Below are positions 6,596-14,732 of a stretch of DNA of 15,145 bases, one piece after another (position 1 is the stretch's first letter; the number at the start of each line of letters is the position of its first letter). The notes below the pieces were generated by a model. That model saw only the letters and a list, made by a program, of their open reading frames with translations. It was not told the origin of the DNA and searched no databases. Position numbers and translations under genes: made by a program. This stretch comes from Bacteroidales bacterium. Its GTDB lineage: Bacteria; Bacteroidota; Bacteroidia; Bacteroidales; UBA1402. The stretch covers positions 1 through 15,145 of the forward strand of contig DOBD01000108.1 in the NCBI GenBank assembly GCA_003506275.1, read 5' to 3'.

Positions 6596-8092
6596 ATGAA
6601 AACAACAGCCCCCCGCCTTTCAACCGGGCTATTACTGTCTCTAGCCCTGTTTGTTTCCGGAACCATCGCGGGAAAAACGGCCATCCACTACACCGTCACC
6701 ATACCTGATCCCGCATCAAGCCGTTATGTGGTCGAACTATCCTTGACAGCCGCCTCAGATAGTGTGACCTTACGTTTGCCGCGTTGGATGCCCGGGTATT
6801 ACCAACTGATGTCTTACGCGGACAACCTGCGTATCCTTACCTGCACGGACAACCAGGGCAACACCTTGAAACTGGACACGCTCGCCACTAACGCCTGGCG
6901 GCTGAAAGGGGTCAAAGGAAAAGCCGTGACCCTGACATATACGGTCGATGCCCGTAAACAATTTGTTGCCAACAGCCTGGTTGACAAACAGCACGCCTAC
7001 CTGGTACCCGCTCAATCATTTCTGTACGAAGACGGCAACCTCGACAGGCCGGCCATCGTTTCCGTCAAACTGCCTGAAGGTTGGTCGTCTATCGCCACCG
7101 GACTTGACACTGATCCCGAAAACCCGCATCGCTTCTCGGCCACCTCCATGGATGTGCTGTACGACTGTCCCCTACTGTTAGGCAATCTGAAAAGCCTGCC
7201 CTCCTTCAAGATCAACGGTATTGAACACCGTTTTCTCGGCTACGACCTGCAATCCTTCGATGGAAGGGCCTTGATGACTGATTTACAGCGCATCGTACAA
7301 GCTGCCGTAGACCTGATGGGAGACATACCCTACGACACCTACACCTTTATCGGCATCGGGCCGGGCAACGGAGGTATCGAACACCTCAACAACTGCGTGG
7401 TGAGTTTTACCGGCCAGGGCCTTGACACGGAAGAAGGTCGACTGAGAAACCTGCACTTTCTGGCCCATGAGTATTTTCATCATTTCAACGTGAAACGCAT
7501 CAGGCCTGTTGAGTTAGGCCCCTTTGATTACGACCGGGAAAACCGCACCACCCAGCTCTGGGTCAGTGAAGGTTTGACGGTTTATTACGAATCTGTCCTC
7601 CTGTTGAGAGCCGGATTGATCGACAGCGCTACCGTTCTCAAAACCATGGAAGCCGCCATCAACGCCCTGGAAAACAACCCCGGCCGCCATCACCAATCCC
7701 TGGCCCAGGCCAGTTACCAAACCTGGGAAGACGGACCGTTCGGAAATCAAGGCCCAAGGCGGGGTAAAACCATCTCCTATTACGCCAAAGGACCGGTAGT
7801 GGGTTGGTTGCTCGATATGCGCATCCGCCAGGCCAGCAAGGGCCAATACTCACTCGACGAGGTCATGCGCCACCTGTACAGGGCAAGCAAGGCTACGGGC
7901 AGAGGCTTCACCGATGCCGAATTCCAACAAACCTGTGAACACTATGCCGGTGCAGACATGTCTGATTTCTTTGACTATGTATACACTACCAAACCCCTTG
8001 ATTACACGGCCTGCCTAAAAGGTTCCGGACTTCGACTGGATACCCTGACCGCCCCAACTGGAAGAACCACATACACATTGACCAGATTATGA
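6596..8092 (+). CDS. M61 family metallopeptidase (glycyl-aminopeptidase-like), without PDZ domain
   Basis: Zinc-dependent exported peptidase of 498 residues. Signal peptide at 1-25 (LLLSLALFVSGTIAG). The N-terminal M61 beta domain runs to about 200, including the typical LPRWMPGYYQ stretch (61-70). The catalytic part has GGIEHLNN (259-266), the zinc-binding HEYFH (291-295) and the third ligand Glu325 in LWVSEGLTVYYE. Family members are usually near 600 residues and end in a PDZ domain after a DY-x(6)-GL-type segment. Here the segment is present (about 469-479, then GLRL), but the chain ends about 18 residues later, so the PDZ is missing. Activity should remain since all zinc ligands are present. 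Its TGA overlaps the ATG of the next secreted enzyme (ATGA), so the two are probably coupled. Confidence 0.92.
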   Translation: MKTTAPRLSTGLLLSLALFVSGTIAGKTAIHYTVTIPDPASSRYVVELSLTAASDSVTLRLPRWMPGYYQLMSYADNLRILTCTDNQGNTLKLDTLATNAWRLKGVKGKAVTLTYTVDARKQFVANSLVDKQHAYLVPAQSFLYEDGNLDRPAIVSVKLPEGWSSIATGLDTDPENPHRFSATSMDVLYDCPLLLGNLKSLPSFKINGIEHRFLGYDLQSFDGRALMTDLQRIVQAAVDLMGDIPYDTYTFIGIGPGNGGIEHLNNCVVSFTGQGLDTEEGRLRNLHFLAHEYFHHFNVKRIRPVELGPFDYDRENRTTQLWVSEGLTVYYESVLLLRAGLIDSATVLKTMEAAINALENNPGRHHQSLAQASYQTWEDGPFGNQGPRRGKTISYYAKGPVVGWLLDMRIRQASKGQYSLDEVMRHLYRASKATGRGFTDAEFQQTCEHYAGADMSDFFDYVYTTKPLDYTACLKGSGLRLDTLTAPTGRTTYTLTRL

Positions 8093-10797
8093 ATCACTTT
8101 CCTCAGCGCACACATATATCACGGCTGAAAAGCCAGTCTGTTTCAACGCTCTTCGTTCTAACGCTCTTCATGTGCCTAGCCTGCCCATCCATACGTGTTG
8201 CCGCACAAATACAGGCCGATCGCAGTCTTTATTTCAGTGTAGCCGACACCGGTGTAGCCAAACCCATCCGTTTTGGCCTGGATGTAGCCTGGTCCGATGA
8301 GTCCAACATACGCAGGGGTATTGCTTTCATGGGCGCCGACAATGTCAAAGTGGTCAGAGCCTCCTTTCAGCCCACCCTTCCCCTGGTGAACGGCGACCTG
8401 CAACAAGCCCAGGTCAACGACCTCAACAAACGACTCAATCTGATCAGTTTGGTAGGGCCACATGCAGAAGTCATGCTTAACTGTGACCATCCTTCGGTAG
8501 ACCCCTGGTACACCGGACATCCGGAAAACTGGGCTCAACTCATGGACGTCACCACCCGTCGCGTACAAGAAAAAGGCCGCAAGGTCGTCACGATTTCCCC
8601 CTTCAATGAACCAGACTACGGATGGGGGCAAGACGGCTTGAGCGGTTTTTATGCCATTGCAGGTTTACTCAGGACCAATCCACGCTTCGACACCATCCGC
8701 ATCAGCGGTGGCAATACACTGAATACTGATCAGGCGCTGAATTGGTACAACCAACTGAAGGACAGGCTGGATGAAGGCAACACCCATCAATTGGCAGGCA
8801 GTTTCGACAACTACGCCAACTTTTACAAAGCCGTGAGGGCCAATGGACACCACGCCACCAACGATGAATTGCACAACGTGATGGAAGCCATGGTGGGAGT
8901 CGAATACGGTATGCAGACAGGGGTTTGGTGGGGTACCGCCGAACTGGCCAGGGGAGAATTTGTCAAGGCCAGCAACGGCAAACGCCTGGCATACGCCGAA
9001 CACAGACCTAACTGGACGGCTGCCTCCGTGTACCGTCATCCCGGTGGCAAGGTGCAGGCGTTTTTTGGTTCTTCGGAACGGCAGGCTGTAACCACCTCCT
9101 ACGACCTGGTTTCTACGGACAGGGACCTCTATTTCGATGGCGTGGGGCCCCAGCGGCTTTATACCCTCGTTATGCCCGGGGGCACAGGCTATCAAACGGG
9201 CCAAACCAACGCCGAACGCGTGGTCAACATTACCTGGGGCGAGGACATCCAGCCCGTCATCGGCGGAAAGTATATATTGGTCAATCGTCAGAGCGGCAAA
9301 GTCATGGAAGTACCCAACGCTTCCACCAACACCGGTACCAGTATTTGGCAAAACGCCTACAACGGGGGGTTGCATCAACAATGGAACGTTAACCCGGTGA
9401 GCAGCCGGGTCGGCGGCGATTTCAGCTATTATACCCTGACTGCGGCCAACAGCGGCTTATCACTGGATATCCTGAACTGGTCGCTCAACAACGGCGGCAG
9501 TATCATCCTGTGGGACGATGTGAAGGGTGGCAACCAGCAATGGTTTCTGGAATACAATGAAGAGGGGTGGTTTTTCATCCGAAGCCGGCACAGCAGTCTT
9601 TGTTTGGGTGTGGTCAACAACAGCACCCAGAACAACGCCTACATCCGTCAACAGACCAAAACAGGTGCCGCCGGCCAACAATGGAGGTTCCTGCCCGTAG
9701 GCACCACCATTGACTTCAAGGCTCCTGAGGCTCCAACCGCACTCACCGCTACGGCATTACCGGCCGCCGTACAACTGACCTGGGAACCATCAACCGACAC
9801 CGACCACATCAGCTACGCCGTTTTCCGTGCCGATTCGGCCAATGGTGCCTTCGAAACCTTGGCCAGGGGCCTGGGTACGACCGTATACATCGACAGCAGC
9901 GCTCAAATGGGCCAGACCTACCATTATGCCATCAGGGCCATGGACGGGGCGCAAAATCGCTCTCCCAGATCATCGTCCGTTATTGGTGGTGCCAGCGGCG
10001 TCCCTTCACTGATAGCACAGTATGAATTGGACGAAGCCACCACTCACCGTCCTTTGCCGACCACCTTGTTCAACCATTCAACCTTGACTATCGCCGCCAA
10101 CGTCTATTGGAAGGGAGGCGCCAACCTCCAACGCATCTTCGATGCCTACTACGACCAACGGAATTATATGTATTTGACACCCAACACCTTCGAAAAGAAG
10201 ATGCGTTTTGCTATTATGATCAACGGCAAAGAACAACGCCTCGCGGCAGCACCCATCCCTGTGGAAGAATGGACCCACGTGACTGTAACCCTTGGAGACA
10301 GCCTGGCCACGCTCTACGTGAATGGTGTTGAGGTTTTGACTTCGGCAGCCGTTACCCACAGGCCCATCCAGTTCAAGCCTATGCTCAATTACCTGGGCAG
10401 AGGGTACGCAACCACTGCTCAGTACAACGGTGCCATCGACAAGTTCAAGGTCTTCAATTACGCACTTTCCGCCAGTGAAGTAGCCGCCTTGGCTGGTGCA
10501 GACACGGTGGTCAGCCAGGCAGTGATCAGGAAAGAGGCGTCAATCTGGCAAGTGTGGCCCAATCCAGCCACTCAGTGGATTCATGTAGGTAGGGTAAACG
10601 GACAAACGGCCACATCAACCTTACCGTCGTCACTGACCTTGTACGACTTGAATGGTCGTGCGGTCATGACAAGGCGGGTTGACAAAGAGGAACGATTGGA
10701 GATGCCCGTTGACGCCATTTCAGCTGGAACGTACTTCCTCGTTATTACCAATGAGGCAAACAGTCAAGTCTGCAAGGTAGTCATCAAACCTTACTAG
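8089..10797 (+). CDS. Secreted multidomain clan GH-A-like enzyme with ricin lectin, FN3, LamG and T9SS tail
   Basis: Predicted surface or extracellular glycan-degrading enzyme of 902 residues. Signal peptide 1-40 (LFVLTLFMCLACPS, cleavage near AAQ). A TIM-barrel-like domain covers about 55-385. SPFNEP (170-175) matches the beta-4 Asn-Glu signature of clan GH-A, giving Glu174 as acid/base. NDELHNV (258-264), followed by a helix and GVWWG (278-282) as strand eight, makes Glu260 the candidate nucleophile. I cannot assign a GH family; GH30- or GH39-related is possible. Next come a ricin-type beta-trefoil (388-538; QQW at 430, 484, 530), FN3 (548-633), a LamG/concanavalin-like domain that looks short at its start (640-802), and a T9SS sorting domain (820-902; WPNPA, LYDLNGRAV, AGTYFLVI). 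It is coupled to the M61 gene upstream. Confidence 0.85.
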   Translation: MNHFPQRTHISRLKSQSVSTLFVLTLFMCLACPSIRVAAQIQADRSLYFSVADTGVAKPIRFGLDVAWSDESNIRRGIAFMGADNVKVVRASFQPTLPLVNGDLQQAQVNDLNKRLNLISLVGPHAEVMLNCDHPSVDPWYTGHPENWAQLMDVTTRRVQEKGRKVVTISPFNEPDYGWGQDGLSGFYAIAGLLRTNPRFDTIRISGGNTLNTDQALNWYNQLKDRLDEGNTHQLAGSFDNYANFYKAVRANGHHATNDELHNVMEAMVGVEYGMQTGVWWGTAELARGEFVKASNGKRLAYAEHRPNWTAASVYRHPGGKVQAFFGSSERQAVTTSYDLVSTDRDLYFDGVGPQRLYTLVMPGGTGYQTGQTNAERVVNITWGEDIQPVIGGKYILVNRQSGKVMEVPNASTNTGTSIWQNAYNGGLHQQWNVNPVSSRVGGDFSYYTLTAANSGLSLDILNWSLNNGGSIILWDDVKGGNQQWFLEYNEEGWFFIRSRHSSLCLGVVNNSTQNNAYIRQQTKTGAAGQQWRFLPVGTTIDFKAPEAPTALTATALPAAVQLTWEPSTDTDHISYAVFRADSANGAFETLARGLGTTVYIDSSAQMGQTYHYAIRAMDGAQNRSPRSSSVIGGASGVPSLIAQYELDEATTHRPLPTTLFNHSTLTIAANVYWKGGANLQRIFDAYYDQRNYMYLTPNTFEKKMRFAIMINGKEQRLAAAPIPVEEWTHVTVTLGDSLATLYVNGVEVLTSAAVTHRPIQFKPMLNYLGRGYATTAQYNGAIDKFKVFNYALSASEVAALAGADTVVSQAVIRKEASIWQVWPNPATQWIHVGRVNGQTATSTLPSSLTLYDLNGRAVMTRRVDKEERLEMPVDAISAGTYFLVITNEANSQVCKVVIKPY

Positions 10798-10829
10798 CAT
10801 AAATCAAGACTACTAGCTTAAATCAAGAC
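10792..10829. repeat. 19-bp tandem duplication spanning two convergent stop codons
   Basis: Two adjacent 19-bp copies (10792-10810 and 10811-10829) differ at one base, CAT versus CTT. Copy 1 contains the TAG stop of the plus-strand gene. Copy 2 contains the TAA stop and last three codons of the minus-strand kinase. The 20 bases between the two genes therefore come mostly from this repeat. No hairpin terminator is visible between them. Confidence 0.9.
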
Positions 10830-13800
10830 CCTGGGTAATTCGACCCTGAACGTAGTACCGACGCCTTCCTGACTGTCGACCAAAATGTGTCCGCCTTGTC
10901 TGGAGACAAAGTCATGCACCAGAATCAACCCTAGCCCAGTACCCTGCTCGTTGTTGGTACCACGGGTTGTTGTACTCGTGTCGATACGAAAGAGACGGTC
11001 TACTTGTTCTTTGGTCATACCTACCCCAGTATCGGCAATCGAGATAGTCACCGCTTCGCTCCTGGCATCAGCACTGACCGTTACCTGACCACCCACAGGG
11101 GTAAATTTGAGGGCGTTGTTTATCAGGTTACGCAGGATGGAATCCAACATGGGTGGATCGGCCATGACGTACAACGACTGATCGTCCACCTTGTCAATCA
11201 ACGACACACCCTTGCTGACAGCCGTTGGCAGCAAAGCACCCAACACAGGATCCAGGGCTGTATGCAATTCAACCGGTTTTGGATTGAACTCCAAACTACC
11301 ACGTTGAAACCTGGACCAGGTCAACAGGTTTTCCAACAGTTGATACAAGTTCTTAGAGGCAGTGGCAATGTGTTGGATGAGTTCGCGACGCATGTCGTTA
11401 TTCATATCGTCATAATCTTCTACCAAAACTTCTGAGAAACCCATGATGGCGTTGAAGGGGTTTTTAATGTCATGGGCCATGACAGAGAAAAATTTATCTT
11501 TGGTAGCCACCAGGTTGATCAATTCCTCATTGACCGCCCTAAGTTCGGCTGTTTTCTCGGCCACGGTCTGTTCCAACAACGTTTGCCGGTGTTGGTAACG
11601 ATACACCCGCCACCAATACAGGCCGGTCAGTATCAGAGCAATGAAAAAAACCAGCAAGACTTTGAATAAAACCGTCTCATACCAGGCAGGCAAAATAGTA
11701 ATCATCAATGAAGCACCCGTTTCATTCCAGAGGCCATCGTTATTGGACGCTTTGACCGTGAACACATAATCACCTGGGGCCAGGTTGGTATAGGAGGCTT
11801 CTGTTTTGTTACCTACGTAGTTCCAATCCTTGTCAAACCCCTCCAACTTATAGGCATACTGGTTCTTCTGGGAATTGAAATAATTGAGTGCGATAAACCG
11901 TAACCTGATGGATGAACGTTTATGCAAAACGTTCAAATGGGTTGTCTTGGAAATATGTTTGGTCAAGATACCATCGGGGGCTCCAATGATGATCGGTTTG
12001 TTGTCAATGAGCAACCCAGTCAGATGTACGGGAGGCATCAAATCATTGGGGAAAATACTATCGGCAAGAAACACATTGAAACCATTCTGACCACCAAAGT
12101 ACAGCTCTCCCGAACGGCTCTTGAAATAGGACCAACGGTTGAACACCCGTCCTTGAAGCCCGTCTTGGGTGGAATAGTGGGTACAGACCAATTGGGGGCG
12201 CTCCGGGTTGTTGCCTGGTACAAGGCTGACTTTGGTCAAACCCAGACGACTGCTTAGCCACAAATTGCCCCTGCCATCCTCCAGTATGCCCTGTATGGAA
12301 TTATCGGAAAGACCGTCTTTCACCGTATAGCGGTTGAAGCGGCCTGTTTTGGGATTGATCAGATAGAGACCGTTTTCATCTCCTCCAGCCCACATGCGTT
12401 GACGGCTGTCCTCAAACAACACATTGATACCAGGCAATAACAAACCGGAGCCATCGGTAACCCTAACCGGAAAGGCATGGATGGCATGGCTGTGCGTATC
12501 CATTCGCATCAGTCCTATCCTGTCAGAAGCAAACCACAATCCTCCCGACACGTCGGGGTAGATGTCGAACACTGAATTATAACTGTGATTCCCCCTGGAC
12601 TCTGGCAACGAGACAAAGTGGTTTGTCGCTGACTCATAGCGGTATGCCCCTGTTGAAAAACTACCCACCCATAATTGACCCGATTGATCCAACGTCAGTT
12701 TAAACACACTATGACTGGTGCTGTTGTTCGGGTCGAGTAGCGGGTAATGCTCAATCAATCGTAGTTGATCGCCCTCAACCTTGAAATGGCTCAGCCCTTC
12801 CTGCCAATAACCAACCCACAAATTACCTGGTTTATCAGCCAACACAGCCAGCACCTTGTCACTGGCTAGTGAGTTCCGTTGTCCGGGCTGGTGTTTGTAA
12901 TGCGTGAATTTCTCCGTAACCGGATCGAAGCGATTAAGACCACCACCGTCTGTAGCTACCCAAATAAACCCTTTATCGTCTTCCGAGAAACAGGTCACCG
13001 AATTGCCATGCAACCCTTCCGAGCCTTGCCGGTACAGTTGAAAACGATTGAATCGCTTGTCGTACAGACTAATACCACCACCCCAACACCCTATGAGGGT
13101 TATGCCTTCCTTGCATACGGTTATGTCAGTGACGTTACTACTGAGCAATCCTCTGTCTGAGATGCGTGGGAGAGACTGGTTGATTTGATTGGTCAACGGG
13201 TCATACATCAACAAACCATCCGATCCTGTGCCAATCAAAATGCGGCCGCCAGGGTGCATGATCAATTTGGTAATGTTCATCCTACTCCAGTCATGTTGGT
13301 CGTCTGGTTCGAAACGTTTGATGGCACCTGTTTTTGCCTCAATGATATCGATGCCTCTGTCATAATATCCTATCCAAACATTGTCGTTCCTGTCCACCAT
13401 CAAGCAGCTCAACAAGTTGCTGCGCAGTTTGCGTTCGCTCACATCCCTGCCCCAACGTCGAAAGTGATTGTTCGCATCCAGGGACAACAAGCCAAAGGAA
13501 GCGGATCGTTGGAAAGCCATCCAGCGCGTTCCCTTACTGTCTTCAACGATGGATGCGCACGACGCCATGTCTTCAGGGAGAATGGCAAGTTCGAACGGAT
13601 TGTACATTCGGTGAGTGCGTCTGTCAAAAATGTACACACCGTACATGCAGCCCAACCAAAGATTGCCGGCCGTATCTTCAAAAATACGGGAAACTGAACT
13701 TCCAAAAGTCAGGGGATATCGGACAAAACGGTCTGTATCCCTGTCATAACGTACCAGATAATCATTCAAACCCAACCAAAGGGTTTTATGGCTATCCTCA

Positions 13801-14066
13801 TACAAACAGTTGATGTAGTTGGAAGGCAAGGAAGTACTGTCTCCTTCAATGGTTTTGTAGATGGTAAAGCCTGCACCATCGTACTTATTCAGTCCGTCTG
13901 CCGTACCAGCCCAAATATACCCTTCACTATCAATCAAGGTGCTGACAACGTCTCCATGGGATAACCCCATATCAGTGGTAAGGTTATGAAACGAGACCTG
14001 TTCACCATAAACCGTCATACTCAGCACAGTGAACGTAAACATCCACCATCGTTGCCCAACCGTCAT
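10818..14066 (-). CDS. Reg_prop (two-component propeller) sensor histidine kinase, no receiver or HTH
   Basis: Inner-membrane sensor kinase of 1082 residues, related to the hybrid two-component glycan sensors of Bacteroidota. Signal segment 1-22. The periplasmic part holds a long series of Reg_prop propeller repeats (about 30-650; repeated D-x-x-G-x-x-W-x-G pattern, e.g. DSEGYIWAGT), then a Y_Y_Y domain (about 737-782; YKLEGFDKDW, GDYVFTVKASN). One membrane helix at about 798-819 is followed by a coiled coil (EQTVAEKTAELRAVNEEL). HisKA has FSVMAHDIKNPF with phospho-acceptor His865. HATPase_c has NLINNALKFTP, DTGVGM and GTGLGLIL. The protein ends at RVELPRVLI, so the receiver and AraC output of hybrid relatives are absent and a separate response regulator is needed; none is in the window. 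The ATG at 14093 lies upstream of the promoter element, so 14066 is preferred. Confidence 0.93.
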   Translation of the reverse strand: MTVGQRWWMFTFTVLSMTVYGEQVSFHNLTTDMGLSHGDVVSTLIDSEGYIWAGTADGLNKYDGAGFTIYKTIEGDSTSLPSNYINCLYEDSHKTLWLGLNDYLVRYDRDTDRFVRYPLTFGSSVSRIFEDTAGNLWLGCMYGVYIFDRRTHRMYNPFELAILPEDMASCASIVEDSKGTRWMAFQRSASFGLLSLDANNHFRRWGRDVSERKLRSNLLSCLMVDRNDNVWIGYYDRGIDIIEAKTGAIKRFEPDDQHDWSRMNITKLIMHPGGRILIGTGSDGLLMYDPLTNQINQSLPRISDRGLLSSNVTDITVCKEGITLIGCWGGGISLYDKRFNRFQLYRQGSEGLHGNSVTCFSEDDKGFIWVATDGGGLNRFDPVTEKFTHYKHQPGQRNSLASDKVLAVLADKPGNLWVGYWQEGLSHFKVEGDQLRLIEHYPLLDPNNSTSHSVFKLTLDQSGQLWVGSFSTGAYRYESATNHFVSLPESRGNHSYNSVFDIYPDVSGGLWFASDRIGLMRMDTHSHAIHAFPVRVTDGSGLLLPGINVLFEDSRQRMWAGGDENGLYLINPKTGRFNRYTVKDGLSDNSIQGILEDGRGNLWLSSRLGLTKVSLVPGNNPERPQLVCTHYSTQDGLQGRVFNRWSYFKSRSGELYFGGQNGFNVFLADSIFPNDLMPPVHLTGLLIDNKPIIIGAPDGILTKHISKTTHLNVLHKRSSIRLRFIALNYFNSQKNQYAYKLEGFDKDWNYVGNKTEASYTNLAPGDYVFTVKASNNDGLWNETGASLMITILPAWYETVLFKVLLVFFIALILTGLYWWRVYRYQHRQTLLEQTVAEKTAELRAVNEELINLVATKDKFFSVMAHDIKNPFNAIMGFSEVLVEDYDDMNNDMRRELIQHIATASKNLYQLLENLLTWSRFQRGSLEFNPKPVELHTALDPVLGALLPTAVSKGVSLIDKVDDQSLYVMADPPMLDSILRNLINNALKFTPVGGQVTVSADARSEAVTISIADTGVGMTKEQVDRLFRIDTSTTTRGTNNEQGTGLGLILVHDFVSRQGGHILVDSQEGVGTTFRVELPRVLI

Positions 14067-14080
14067 GAAGTGTTTTTTTT

Positions 14081-14111
14081 CAAATGTATCCAATTAATTG
14101 GTTAAATCAAA
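14081..14111 (-). promoter_or_regulatory. Bacteroidota-type promoter of the sensor kinase (TTTG-N19-TACATTTG)
   Basis: Minus strand: -33 TTTG (14108-14111, inside TTTGTTTG), a 19-nt spacer, then -7 TACATTTG (14081-14088). It is the best match to the phylum's consensus in this window. The ATG at 14066 begins 14 nt past the -7 element, so the leader is very short. Confidence 0.65.
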
Positions 14112-14145
14112 CAAACGGGCAAAAAATAAAAAGACGGGGATGTTT

Positions 14146-14162
14146 GTTTACGTTCGTTTACG
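14146..14162. repeat. GTTTACG direct repeats, 10-bp period, upstream of the sensor kinase
   Basis: GTTTACG occurs at 14146-14152 and 14156-14162, followed by a degenerate third copy (CTTACACG). The repeats lie about 35 bp above the kinase -33 element and on one face of the helix. They may be a regulator site; the copies are short. Confidence 0.35.
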
Positions 14163-14207
14163 CTTACACGATTTTCCGGGTGCTTTGTTCTGTTGTTTCT
14201 CTCAATA

Positions 14208-14732
14208 TCAGCGGGTAAAGTACACCGTATACGCCTCTTTTCCGTCGGCCTTGACCCAGTGTTTAAAACGCAGGCTCAAGGTCTTATCGATGAGTGGCGC
14301 CGGCAGAAATCCGGCTTTAATGGCCAGAATATCACCCTCGGCCAGATACTTGAGCCTGGCCAGGACCTCATGAACGGGTTGTTCTCCTTTATCAAGCATG
14401 GCGGCGATATCGATGGTGTCTACCACCACGGCAGGGTCGTACCAGGAAGGTTGCTGAGTCTGGTAACTGGGACCGTCCACGTTCAACGATTCGGGAGCGT
14501 TTTGGCCTACGGCCTTTCTCAAGGTATTCACCAGGGCATCTACCGGCAAATTGGCAATGGTCGCAGCCTGGGCAATGGTCGTGACCCTGGCGATTGTTCT
14601 ACGCAGGATGGGATTTTTCAGTTTTACAAATACGGGGGCTGTATTGATAAGCAGTTCTTCCAATTGCGGATAGTCGGTCAGCAGGTCGGCCACCGTGGTT
14701 TTGGGTGTGATGATGCAGGTTGCCATGGTCAT
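14208..14732 (-). CDS. DUF1858-DUF2249 domain protein
   Basis: A 174-residue cytoplasmic protein of two small domains. Residues 8-75 fit DUF1858: TTVADLLTDYPQLEELLI, then ILRRTIARVTTIAQAA and VNTLRKAVGQ. The last 75 residues fit DUF2249: VDTIDIAAMLDKGEQPVHEV, LKYLAEGDILAI, and FLPAPLID followed by YTVYFTR. Neither domain has a firmly known function. From memory, they co-occur with hemerythrin, DUF438 and iron-sulfur or NO-response genes, so a redox role is an inference. Many DUF1858 proteins carry a C-x-x-C pair; here the domain has only one cysteine (residue 6, before the domain core). The ATG overlaps the TGA of the upstream PAS gene (ATGA), so the two form one unit. Met3 at 14726 is an alternative start. 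Confidence 0.85.
   Translation of the reverse strand: MTMATCIITPKTTVADLLTDYPQLEELLINTAPVFVKLKNPILRRTIARVTTIAQAATIANLPVDALVNTLRKAVGQNAPESLNVDGPSYQTQQPSWYDPAVVVDTIDIAAMLDKGEQPVHEVLARLKYLAEGDILAIKAGFLPAPLIDKTLSLRFKHWVKADGKEAYTVYFTR

Noticed and set aside
8665..9381. 238-residue minus-strand open frame inside the GH-A-like gene
   Set aside because: It is fully antisense to the catalytic and ricin domains, shows no recognisable motif, and has no promoter. It is a shadow.
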